Source of the DNA: Thermoplasmata archaeon
GTDB lineage: Archaea; Thermoplasmatota; Thermoplasmata; UBA10834
Assembly (NCBI GenBank): GCA_013331315.1
Contig: DUGQ01000201.1
Location: 1-5,819, forward strand
Direction: 5' to 3'
DNA: 5,819 bases
This document shows, piece by piece, positions 1 to 5,740 of the stretch. The notes beneath the pieces are model-generated. The model was not told the origin of the DNA, did not search any database, and saw only the letters and a list, made by a program, of their open reading frames with translations. The translations under genes were made by a program, and so were the position numbers. How positions within the stretch are numbered: position 1 is the stretch's first letter; the number at the start of each line of letters is the position of its first letter.

Positions 1-785
1 ATGACGAAGCTCGCGAGGTTCTCCGAGTTCGCGTTGACGAGCGTCCCCGCCAATGTGACCGGGGCGGTGCCTCCGGACAGGGACATCGTCATCGTCGTGA
101 CGGGCACACCGGCCTTGGCGAACTCCACCAACGCCTCGACCGCGTCTCGCTCGAAGGTCAGGGGGGCGATCGAGCAGTGGATGACTGAGAACCGCGGTCG
201 CTTGTCGAGCTCCTCCTTGCTGCCGGCCACCAGGGCTCCAAGCTCGACCTGCTTCCTGGCGTCCTCGGCGTCGAATATCTCGACTCCGTGCACGTGCTTC
301 GTCGTGTTCTGCAACGCCGTCCACAGCTCGTGGAGACCGTGCGTCTTCTCCGGGACTTCCGTCGCCGTCGTGCATGTCTGCACGAAGTCCACACCGTCCA
401 GCGCGTCAGCGAGCCTCACACAGTCCGCGATGTCCTTGACGGTGGAGCTCCTCCGCTCCCCCGTCTCGATGTCGATTATGTACGTCGCCAGTCCTGAAGT
501 GCCGACGTGCGGCCATGAAGCAACCGGTATCGTGAGGTCGTTCTTCGATTCTCTGCCGTAGAGGGTAATCTCCTTCAGCGCCGAACCGAGCGCCTGCCTG
601 ACCATCGTCTCCGGGAGCTTGGCCACCTGAGTCCTGTGGTCAACCCTGGCTCCCGCGTCGTCCAGCATCTTCAGGACGCGCTCGCTCTTGACCTTCACCC
701 CGATCGTCTCAAGGCATTCGACGCTCTGCTGGTCTATCAGCTCCTCCTCATCCTTCTCCAGGAACCTCAACCTCGCAACCGCCAT
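1..785 (-). CDS. MttB-family (trimethylamine methyltransferase-like) corrinoid methyltransferase, 3' end cut by window
   Basis: The minus-strand frame is open from an ATG at 785 to the left edge, giving 261 codons without a stop; the C-terminal part is missing. The protein begins MAVARLRFLEKDEEELIDQQ. It shows the N-terminal and central hallmarks of the MttB family (COG5598): LETIGV near residue 25, EITLYGRE near 72, APLTF near 207 and APVTLAGTLV near 241. It aligns collinearly with the gene at 821-2293 but is clearly divergent from it. Family members move a methyl group from a tertiary or quaternary amine (trimethylamine, glycine betaine, carnitine and similar) to the cobalt of a partner corrinoid protein in the cytoplasm; the substrate here cannot be told. 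The start is supported by a GGGGG run 7 bases upstream. It begins 35 bases after the preceding gene's stop, so the two are probably cotranscribed. The region that carries pyrrolysine in true MttB (around residue 334) is outside the window. Confidence 0.9.
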   Translation of the reverse strand, partial: MAVARLRFLEKDEEELIDQQSVECLETIGVKVKSERVLKMLDDAGARVDHRTQVAKLPETMVRQALGSALKEITLYGRESKNDLTIPVASWPHVGTSGLATYIIDIETGERRSSTVKDIADCVRLADALDGVDFVQTCTTATEVPEKTHGLHELWTALQNTTKHVHGVEIFDAEDARKQVELGALVAGSKEELDKRPRFSVIHCSIAPLTFERDAVEALVEFAKAGVPVTTMTMSLSGGTAPVTLAGTLVNANSENLASFV

Positions 786-792
786 GCAACAA

Positions 793-798
793 CCCCCT
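793..798 (-). promoter_or_regulatory. G-run ribosome-binding site of the left-edge MttB gene
   Basis: On the minus strand AGGGGG lies 7 bases before the ATG at 785. It matches the Shine-Dalgarno core AGGAGG except for one A-to-G change, which could still pair with 16S rRNA as a G-U wobble. The same type of G-run precedes three other genes here. Confidence 0.6.
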
Positions 799-820
799 GG
801 AATGCTCCCTGTCCGCCTCA

Positions 821-2293
821 CTAGAGCGTCTTCGCTCCTTCCTTGACGATTTCGGACAGCCGCTTTGAGATGTCGCTATCAAGCATCTCTGGTTCGTGAT
901 TCTCCAAGATCCAATCCGCTCTCTCCTTTGCCACGACGAGGTCCTCCTTCATCCCTTTCTGGACCCACTGGTCGAACGGCTCGGAGGTGAATATGGCCGA
1001 CCTGAAGAACTCCCTCGCCTCCGTCATGGTCGCCCTCTCTCCGAGGAAGCTGCCCTTCTTGGGACCTATCCCGAGTATTCCGATGTCCTTGATCATATCG
1101 AGGTGGAGTGTCTCCGGCGTGACCGGGATCTCCCGAGCGCAGGTAAGCGCCCTCTCCACCAGGTCGTTGTCGATTATCATCTGCTCGTAGGACAGGACGG
1201 TCGAGCAGTCGAGCATGCCGATGCCGTTGTTGACCTCCTGCCCCATGACGACGCTTACCGTCGCCATTATGCCGTTCTCCAGACAACTCTGGACCCCTGG
1301 GACCTTCGCATTCGAGCCGAGGCCACCGCACGCGGAGGGCATCTTGACGTACTTCGCCATGTCGTGGGCGAGAGCGCATAGGAGGAGCCCCTCAGGGGAG
1401 CCGAGCTGTATCGCGCCTGTCCGCGGGTCCATGTTGGACAGGACGGAGCCGTAAATCACGGGCGAGCCCTTCTCGTGCGCCTGCATGGCCGCCGCGAGAG
1501 CGAGCGTCTCCGCGTGGTTGATGACGAGGTTGCCCGCGTAGGTCGCGGGGCTGCTGACGCCCATCATCGCCATGCCGGTTATGTACACAGGCACGTGCGC
1601 CTCCGCCCACACCATCGCGGCGTCAGTCGCGTGCCCGTCCAGCGTGAGAGGGGACATCGTGCAGACCATGGCCGACATCACGTGCCTCTTCTTCAGCTCC
1701 TCATAGCCGCCGACTATCTCCGAGGCCATCTTGATCTGTACCCTCGCCTCCTCCGCGTTGGATGTCGATTCGCTCTCGATGTGCTTGCGGGAGATATCGA
1801 AGGCCTCCTTCATCTCGGCGATGACGTGGATGTTCTCCGCAGTGTCCGACGCGACGACCATCGGCTCGTATATGCTGCAGTTCGGCAGGTAGTCGCCGAT
1901 GGCCGCGGTGTTCTTGATGTCTTGAAGCACCGCGAGCCTCCGGCTCTTCGTCTTCTGGTCCCAGACCGTTATCCCGCAGCCATCGGTCGTGTAGTAGCAG
2001 TGCCGTCCGTCCATGGGAAGGTCGTATTCCTTCTCCCGTCCCGCGAGCACTATGTTCTCGGGCACGCTCGATATCAACGACTCGACGAGCCCCTCCGGGA
2101 ACCTGACGACTCCCGTGCCCTCGTCGACAGTCGCTCCGGCCGCCTTGAGCGAGTCGCGCGCGACCCTGCTATGAATCCTGACTCCGACGGTCTCCATCAC
2201 GCCGAGAGCTCCCTCGTGTACTGCTTTCTTCTGCTCTTCCCTTAGAATTCCGGTTGGCTTCCGTATCCTGAAGCCGTCTGCGAATGCAGGCAT
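821..2293 (-). CDS. MttB-family corrinoid methyltransferase, non-pyrrolysine type (490 aa)
   Basis: This full-length member of the trimethylamine methyltransferase family (COG5598) has 490 residues, close to the roughly 480-500 usual for MttB. Visible motifs are METVGVRI (33-40), MSPLTLDGHATDA (213-225), SPATYAGNLVINHAETLA (248-265), GSPVIYGSVLSNMDPRTG (276-293) and GGLGSNAKVPGVQ (323-335). Known members demethylate trimethylamine, glycine betaine, proline betaine or carnitine and methylate a corrinoid protein. Lys330, codon AAG at 1306-1304, appears to occupy the place of pyrrolysine in authentic MttB; the frame has no internal TAG and ends at TAG (823-821). The usual DAQ-like triplet after that site reads GVQ here. 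The ATG at 2293 is preferred because a GGGG run sits 8 bases upstream; an upstream TTG at 2356 would start inside a TATA-like element. The protein carries nine cysteines and no signal peptide. Its substrate is unknown. Confidence 0.93.
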   Translation of the reverse strand: MPAFADGFRIRKPTGILREEQKKAVHEGALGVMETVGVRIHSRVARDSLKAAGATVDEGTGVVRFPEGLVESLISSVPENIVLAGREKEYDLPMDGRHCYYTTDGCGITVWDQKTKSRRLAVLQDIKNTAAIGDYLPNCSIYEPMVVASDTAENIHVIAEMKEAFDISRKHIESESTSNAEEARVQIKMASEIVGGYEELKKRHVMSAMVCTMSPLTLDGHATDAAMVWAEAHVPVYITGMAMMGVSSPATYAGNLVINHAETLALAAAMQAHEKGSPVIYGSVLSNMDPRTGAIQLGSPEGLLLCALAHDMAKYVKMPSACGGLGSNAKVPGVQSCLENGIMATVSVVMGQEVNNGIGMLDCSTVLSYEQMIIDNDLVERALTCAREIPVTPETLHLDMIKDIGILGIGPKKGSFLGERATMTEAREFFRSAIFTSEPFDQWVQKGMKEDLVVAKERADWILENHEPEMLDSDISKRLSEIVKEGAKTL

Positions 2294-2301
2294 AAGACAA
2301 T

Positions 2302-2305
2302 CCCC
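2302..2305 (-). promoter_or_regulatory. Start-deciding G-run ribosome-binding site of the complete MttB-family gene
   Basis: Minus-strand AAGGGGATTGTCTT precedes the ATG at 2293 with 8 bases between the G-run and the start. The 11 bases GGGGATTGTCT recur exactly before the PHP gene, which supports a functional leader element and this start over the TTG at 2356. Confidence 0.55.
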
Positions 2306-2348
2306 TTGGCCAGTCGGAATCCCGACTCGCCTCGGGGGTGCATCAATC

Positions 2349-2371
2349 CGGCCCAATTAAGCCTTTTCCTG
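2349..2371 (-). promoter_or_regulatory. Candidate TATA/BRE promoter of the MttB-family gene pair
   Basis: The minus strand reads GGAAAAGGCTTAATTGGGCC here: a purine-rich BRE-like stretch followed by an AT-rich TATA-like core centred near 2357. An initiation site about 25 bases downstream would leave a leader of roughly 35-40 bases before the ATG at 2293. The core is weaker than the two TATATA elements elsewhere in the window, so this is a moderate inference. Confidence 0.4.
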
Positions 2372-2442
2372 AAGCTTCAAGAGACCGTCTCTGGAGACCT
2401 CGCGGTAGCTTGACGACCGTGAGCTCGTCGTACGCAGACGAC
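2370..2442 (-). other. Structured intergenic region after the PHP gene, possible terminator
   Basis: The 149-base gap between the PHP gene and the MttB-family gene contains several short inverted repeats. GTCGT/ACGAC (2427-2431 with 2438-2442) lies directly after the PHP stop. AGAGAC-C-GTCTCT spans 2380-2392, and its right arm can alternatively pair with GAGAC at 2394-2398. TGAAGCTTCA (2370-2379) is a perfect 10-base palindrome. No clear T-run follows on the minus strand, so a terminator role is only a possibility. Confidence 0.25.
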
Positions 2443-3567
2443 CTATCTACCGGTCCACACGGGCGAGGTCCAGGCCGTGACTCCCGCTTCGCCGTTCAAC
2501 GGCGAGGCAGTGGTGATCCGCACGTAGAAGTACCGTGCGCTGTCGGATTCGATTTCAAAGGTCAGGCTCACGTCGGAACTGTCCGTCGGCATGCTCGCGA
2601 CAACCGTCCCTCCGTCAGAGACTATCTCCACGAGTGTGATCTCGTCACCCGCTCCGTCAGGGTCCGTTACCTGGACCGTGGCGGTGTACGCCGTGACCTC
2701 GGTGTCGGAGAGGATGGAGCCCATGACCGCGCCGTTCAGCGTGTAGCGTATCTCGAGGTTCTTGTCCAGTGTGCCGTATCCCCTTCGCGCGCTCATCGCG
2801 GCGTACAGGTCCTCCGGTGTCAGCTCCTCGGCCAATAGAACGGTCCTCATTTCGTGGCCAGCGATCCAGTCCGAGTAGTGCGTGTCGGAGTTGGCGGAGG
2901 GCATAACGTGCCAGCCGGCGTCCAAAGCCATGATGTAGCTGTCCTCGTAGAAGTCCTCGTTGTGTATCTCGATTATGTTCATGCCGACGTCCCTGGACTC
3001 GGAGTAGAAGGCGTAGTTCTCGAAGTTGTCGCTCACGTAGAGTGGATGGTTGAACTGGGCTATACCTCCAGGTTGGTCGGCAAGCCAATCATAGAAGTTG
3101 GCGAGTCTGTCCTGTCGATATCCAAGCGTCTGCTCAGGAGGCAGGTCCCTCACGTTGTAGACGTTGAATTCCCCCAAGTTCGCGAGCAGCCAAGCCTCGT
3201 ATCCGGCCATGGCCACGAACTCCTCCGAGGTGTAGTGGTCCGCGGCCGCGAGCAGGTCCGCCCATTCCTCAGGATCCGCGACGTAGGCGTGGTAGGCGTT
3301 CCAGATGGCTATGTGGTCCGTGACCGCCATGTAGTCCGCGCCCGCCTTGATCGCGGCGGCGTAGGCGTCCCAGGGCGTGCTGTCATCATAGGCGTCGGAA
3401 TACCCAGTATGAGTGTGCAGGTCGCCGAAGTACAGGTTGTAGTCGCTAGTCTTGTCCTTGACCTTGGCCGGGTCCTTCACCGAGGAGACCTGCCCGATGA
3501 GCAGCGGGCTCGCCATCACAAGGACTAGCAGTAGACACGTTGTTCGTAGGAGTGTTCCACGTATCAT
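2443..3567 (-). CDS. Secreted PHP-fold metallohydrolase (CehA/McbA- or DUF3604-like), 374 aa
   Basis: The N-terminus has a basic start followed by a hydrophobic stretch (about residues 9-25) typical of a signal peptide, without a lipobox, so the enzyme is probably exported. The PHP domain begins at YFGDLHTHTGYSD with the H51-x-H53 pair, followed by TDH (D84, H85), AGYE (E124), FNHP (H174), EIHNE (E200-E204) and SDTH (D228, H230). These match the metal-ligand motifs of PHP hydrolases, which bind two or three divalent metals and cleave phosphoesters or, in the CehA/McbA group, carbamate esters. The region after about 265 (LEIRYTLNGAVMGS, then beta-rich sequence ending TSPVWTGR) resembles the small C-terminal beta domain found in that group. 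Substrate cannot be predicted. All expected ligands are present, so it looks active. Stop is TAG. The ATG at 3567 follows a G-run and a strong TATA element. Confidence 0.9.
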   Translation of the reverse strand: MIRGTLLRTTCLLLVLVMASPLLIGQVSSVKDPAKVKDKTSDYNLYFGDLHTHTGYSDAYDDSTPWDAYAAAIKAGADYMAVTDHIAIWNAYHAYVADPEEWADLLAAADHYTSEEFVAMAGYEAWLLANLGEFNVYNVRDLPPEQTLGYRQDRLANFYDWLADQPGGIAQFNHPLYVSDNFENYAFYSESRDVGMNIIEIHNEDFYEDSYIMALDAGWHVMPSANSDTHYSDWIAGHEMRTVLLAEELTPEDLYAAMSARRGYGTLDKNLEIRYTLNGAVMGSILSDTEVTAYTATVQVTDPDGAGDEITLVEIVSDGGTVVASMPTDSSDVSLTFEIESDSARYFYVRITTASPLNGEAGVTAWTSPVWTGR

Positions 3568-3579
3568 GAGGTAGACAAT

Positions 3580-3587
3580 CCCCCCCT
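3580..3587 (-). promoter_or_regulatory. G-run ribosome-binding site of the PHP gene
   Basis: The minus strand has A followed by seven G, 12 bases before the ATG at 3567, within GGGGATTGTCT, which also occurs before the MttB-family gene at 2295-2305. The spacing is a little longer than for the other G-runs, but no other start codon lies nearer. Confidence 0.5.
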
Positions 3588-3649
3588 ATCCTCGTCCGCG
3601 GTAACGTGTCTCCTGCTATTTCATATCTCGATTTGCCGGTCAGCAAACG

Positions 3650-3659
3650 GTTATATAAC
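3650..3659 (-). promoter_or_regulatory. TATA box of the PHP gene promoter
   Basis: GTTATATAAC is a perfect palindrome in an otherwise GC-rich gap, and matches an archaeal TATA element. Placing initiation about 25 bases downstream on the minus strand gives a leader of roughly 60 bases ahead of the ATG at 3567. The flanking genes here are both on the minus strand, so only the minus-strand direction has an obvious target. Confidence 0.65.
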
Positions 3660-3683
3660 TGTCGATACTGACTCGGGCGATTC

Positions 3684-3700
3684 CCCTCCCTTACGGAGGG
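3684..3700 (-). terminator. GC-rich hairpin after the 157-aa gene, possible terminator
   Basis: CCCTCC (3684-3689) pairs perfectly with GGAGGG (3695-3700) around a 5-base loop, 20 bases beyond the stop of the gene at 3721-4194. No T-run follows on the minus strand, and archaeal termination usually relies on T-rich tracts, so it may instead be a processing or stability element. Confidence 0.3.
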
Positions 3701-3720
3701 TGACGGCGACGACCTCGGAC

Positions 3721-4194
3721 CTATCTCGGAGGTCTTATCTCCTCCACGAACTTGTTCCATCGCCGGGCGTCCTCAATCTTCGACTTGACGTGTTTCACAC
3801 TGAAGTCCGCGTCTTCCTCGGATTCGGCGTAGCGAAGTTCATCGATGGCCTTCAGAATGCCGCGAATCTCCTCCATCAACGCCTTGCCCGCCTGGACTGT
3901 CATCGGGTCGTGCTGAAGCTTGTGTTCCAGGTCGTGCTCCTTCCGCTTGAGCGAGGCTACGAGCTCCTCGATCTCGGCCGTGTCCGACTCGCTGAGATGC
4001 TTCTTGGTGATGAGGCGGTAGACGACGTCCCTCAGCTCAACCATGTGGTCGTCAAGCATCTCGTACTCGGGCACGAGGACCCCGACCCAGAATACCATGG
4101 AGTGTATGATCGACATCATCTTCTGCCTGTCCTCATCGGTCAGCAGAAGACGCGCGTCGAAGCCTGGGCTTTCCGAACCTGGGGCCGTGCTCAT
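3721..4194 (-). CDS. Hypothetical cytoplasmic helical/coiled-coil protein (157 aa)
   Basis: I do not recognise a family. The frame has GC-ending codons and a plausible composition. The protein is strongly charged and predicted largely alpha-helical: helices around 20-60, 70-96, 98-125 and 132-153. The stretch EIEELVASLKRKEHDLEHKL (75-94) has the look of a short coiled coil. A hydrophobic patch (MVFWVGVLVP, 33-42) is too short for a membrane span, and there is no signal peptide, cysteine cluster or catalytic motif. The ATG at 4194 is chosen because the frame further upstream, to a TTG at 4398, reads as Arg/Pro/His/Ser-rich non-coding sequence and would run into the TATA region of the divergent gene. 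No G-run precedes this ATG, unlike its neighbours, so initiation may be leaderless or coupled to an upstream small ORF. Stop is TAG. Confidence 0.72.
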   Translation of the reverse strand: MSTAPGSESPGFDARLLLTDEDRQKMMSIIHSMVFWVGVLVPEYEMLDDHMVELRDVVYRLITKKHLSESDTAEIEELVASLKRKEHDLEHKLQHDPMTVQAGKALMEEIRGILKAIDELRYAESEEDADFSVKHVKSKIEDARRWNKFVEEIRPPR

Positions 4195-4401
4195 GCTCTC
4201 AACGAGGCGATGTAGGCGTCGGACAGTAGAAGTTGCTTGTGGCGGAGAGGAAGGCTGCCCCGTCGGGACATGACATAATCGAAGAGGTCTGTGTCTCAGC
4301 ACCGACAGAGTCGAGATGCCGCATTTCTCGCTCGAATCGTGTGCCTCGTGGACAAGGCCGTCCCTTGCGGGGGGCTTCGGGTGCCTATTATTGTCCAAGG
4401 A

Positions 4402-4411
4402 GCTTTATATA
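4402..4411 (+). promoter_or_regulatory. TATA box of the clostripain gene, possibly bidirectional
   Basis: Plus-strand GCTTTATATAG contains TTTATATA at 4404-4411, a close match to the archaeal box A. Initiation about 25 bases downstream leaves a leader of about 45 bases before the ATG at 4481. On the minus strand the same bases read CTATATAAAG, so it could also serve the divergent unknown gene. Confidence 0.65.
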
Positions 4412-4464
4412 GTCAGTAACCGCAAGAATAAAGCACAGTAACGCCATTATCGGCGCGGTAGCAT

Positions 4465-4470
4465 AGGGGG
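4465..4470 (+). promoter_or_regulatory. G-run ribosome-binding site of the clostripain gene
   Basis: AGGGGG lies 10 bases before the ATG at 4481, in the context ATAGGGGGACTG. It parallels ATAGGGGGGGATTG before the PHP gene and supports this start. Confidence 0.55.
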
Positions 4471-4480
4471 ACTGGACAGT

Positions 4481-5740
4481 ATGTCGAAATCGCTTAGTGT
4501 CAGGGGTTTGACTAGTCTTGCGGTCGCGGCCGTGTTCGCGGCATCTCTTCTAGCCGGGATGACCACGGCCAAGACCGCAGAAGTGGAAGATGTGATATTG
4601 ACAGACGAGACCGACAGCATGGCCAAGTGGTCGGTGCTCGTCTACCTCGTCGCCGACAACGACCTCGACCCGTACACGGAGGAGGACTTCCAGGAGCTCA
4701 AGGACGGAGGCTCCAGCGAAGACGTGAACGTGCTCATGCTCGTCGACAGGCTCTACGAGCCTGCCTATCTGTACTCGATCGAGGACAACGACATGGTCGA
4801 GCGTGAGAGCCTCGGCGAGATTAACATGGGCGACCCTGAGACGCTCAGGTGGTTCGTGGAGTACAGCGACACGAACTTCCCGGCCGAGCACATGCTCCTG
4901 TTCTTCTGGGACCATGGAACGCCGACGGCCGGTGTCGGCGTTGACACGACGCTAGAAGGTAGCGAACCCGGAAGCGATTGGGACTGGCTCTCGCATCACG
5001 AGATGATATCGGCTCTCGAGGGACAGCACGTCGACGTTATCGCGTGCGACGAGTGCTCGATTGGCCAGATGGAGACGCTCTACGAGTACGCCTCCAAGGG
5101 GCTGAGTGTCGACTACGTGGTAGCGAGCGAGAGCTACATCGGATGGCGAGGCTTCTCGTACGACAAGATAGTCCAGAGGCTCGTGCTCGATCCCGATATG
5201 AGCGCGCTCGAGCTGAGCATGATCATCGTCGAGGAGTTCACGAACCTGTTCAGCTCGCCACCGTACCAGAGCGAGATACTCACGACCCAGTCGGTCTTCG
5301 ACATGTCGATGGTCATGCCGCTGGGTGACGAGGTCACCGCGCTGGCTGAGGCTCTCACCGCCGACATCGATTCCTACCGCGACATCGTCGGTGCCGCCGC
5401 CTTGAGCGCGATGATGCCGTGGGGCGCCAGGTGCGAGAGCTGGGTCGACATGCCCACGTTCGTGGGGGAGATAATGGCGAATTCGAAGAAGAGCAGCCCC
5501 GTCGCCAAGGCCTGTGAGGACGTGCTGGATACGTACGCGGAGACGATGCTCGGCATGGGCGTCACGAAGAACAGCGAAATGTACGGATACCAGGGCATGG
5601 GCATCCTGTTCCCCGCGAGCCACAGCTCATACACGGTGGCGTACGCGGACACCGAGTGGGGCGGGTACGAGATATACAAGACCTTCGACTTCCCCAACAT
5701 GGGCTGGCTCGAGTTCCTCGAGGCCTACTGGGGAATGTGA
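4481..5740 (+). CDS. Secreted clostripain-family (peptidase C11) cysteine protease, 419 aa
   Basis: Residues 1-30 form a signal peptide: basic start, hydrophobic core about 11-26, and a small-residue cleavage region near TTA/KTA (28-33). The peptidase domain starts with KWSVLVYLVADNDLDPY (49-65), the usual opening of C11 enzymes. The catalytic His is in WDHG (H145) and the catalytic Cys in ACDECSIGQMETLYE (C192), followed by DYVVASESYIGWRGFSY (211-227), which matches the family's VASE...GW block. GMGILFP (372-378) is a further C11 hallmark. Clostripain-type enzymes cleave peptide bonds, classically after Arg, and act extracellularly; specificity here is not predictable. No C-terminal membrane anchor or sorting domain is seen, so the product is probably released or loosely cell-associated. 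The gene stands alone on the plus strand with its own TATA box and G-run, and ends in TGA. Confidence 0.93.
   Translation: MSKSLSVRGLTSLAVAAVFAASLLAGMTTAKTAEVEDVILTDETDSMAKWSVLVYLVADNDLDPYTEEDFQELKDGGSSEDVNVLMLVDRLYEPAYLYSIEDNDMVERESLGEINMGDPETLRWFVEYSDTNFPAEHMLLFFWDHGTPTAGVGVDTTLEGSEPGSDWDWLSHHEMISALEGQHVDVIACDECSIGQMETLYEYASKGLSVDYVVASESYIGWRGFSYDKIVQRLVLDPDMSALELSMIIVEEFTNLFSSPPYQSEILTTQSVFDMSMVMPLGDEVTALAEALTADIDSYRDIVGAAALSAMMPWGARCESWVDMPTFVGEIMANSKKSSPVAKACEDVLDTYAETMLGMGVTKNSEMYGYQGMGILFPASHSSYTVAYADTEWGGYEIYKTFDFPNMGWLEFLEAYWGM

Larger units (their letters stand above)
4195..4480. other. Divergent intergenic region between the unknown gene and the clostripain gene
   Basis: This 286-base gap contains the TATA-like element and ribosome-binding site of the plus-strand peptidase at its right end. 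The inner part (4199-4395) has no convincing gene. Two very short minus-strand ORFs (25-26 codons) are noted under findings. An imperfect inverted repeat CGAGATGC-C-GCATTTCTCG lies at 4312-4330, and a run of six G at 4369-4374. If the unknown gene is transcribed from the TATA element near 4407, its leader would be about 190 bases, long enough to hold regulatory structure, but I recognise no riboswitch. Confidence 0.5.

Noticed and set aside
1..561. Long plus-strand open frame at the left edge (about 186 codons)
   Set aside because: Its protein is Ser/Thr/Val-rich without any motif and lies opposite the MttB-family frame, which shows clear family motifs on the minus strand.
1475..2245. 256-codon plus-strand open frame opposite the complete MttB gene
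   Set aside because: Its translation is Arg/His/Val/Leu-rich, typical of the antisense of a GC-rich gene; the opposite strand carries a recognisable full-length family member.
2294..2356. Upstream TTG start adding 21 residues to the MttB-family gene
   Set aside because: The TTG lies inside the candidate TATA element, has no ribosome-binding site, and the added residues do not resemble the family; the ATG at 2293 has a G-run at 8 bases.
2854..3528. 224-codon plus-strand open frame opposite the PHP gene
   Set aside because: It is a Val/Arg-rich antisense shadow; the minus strand has all PHP metal-ligand motifs.
4195..4398. Upstream TTG start adding 68 residues to the 157-aa gene
   Set aside because: The extension is Arg/Pro/His/Ser-rich, unlike the rest of the protein, and abuts the TATA element of the divergent gene.
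4952..5623. 223-codon minus-strand open frame opposite the peptidase gene
   Set aside because: It is a His/Arg/Val-rich antisense shadow of the C11 peptidase domain.
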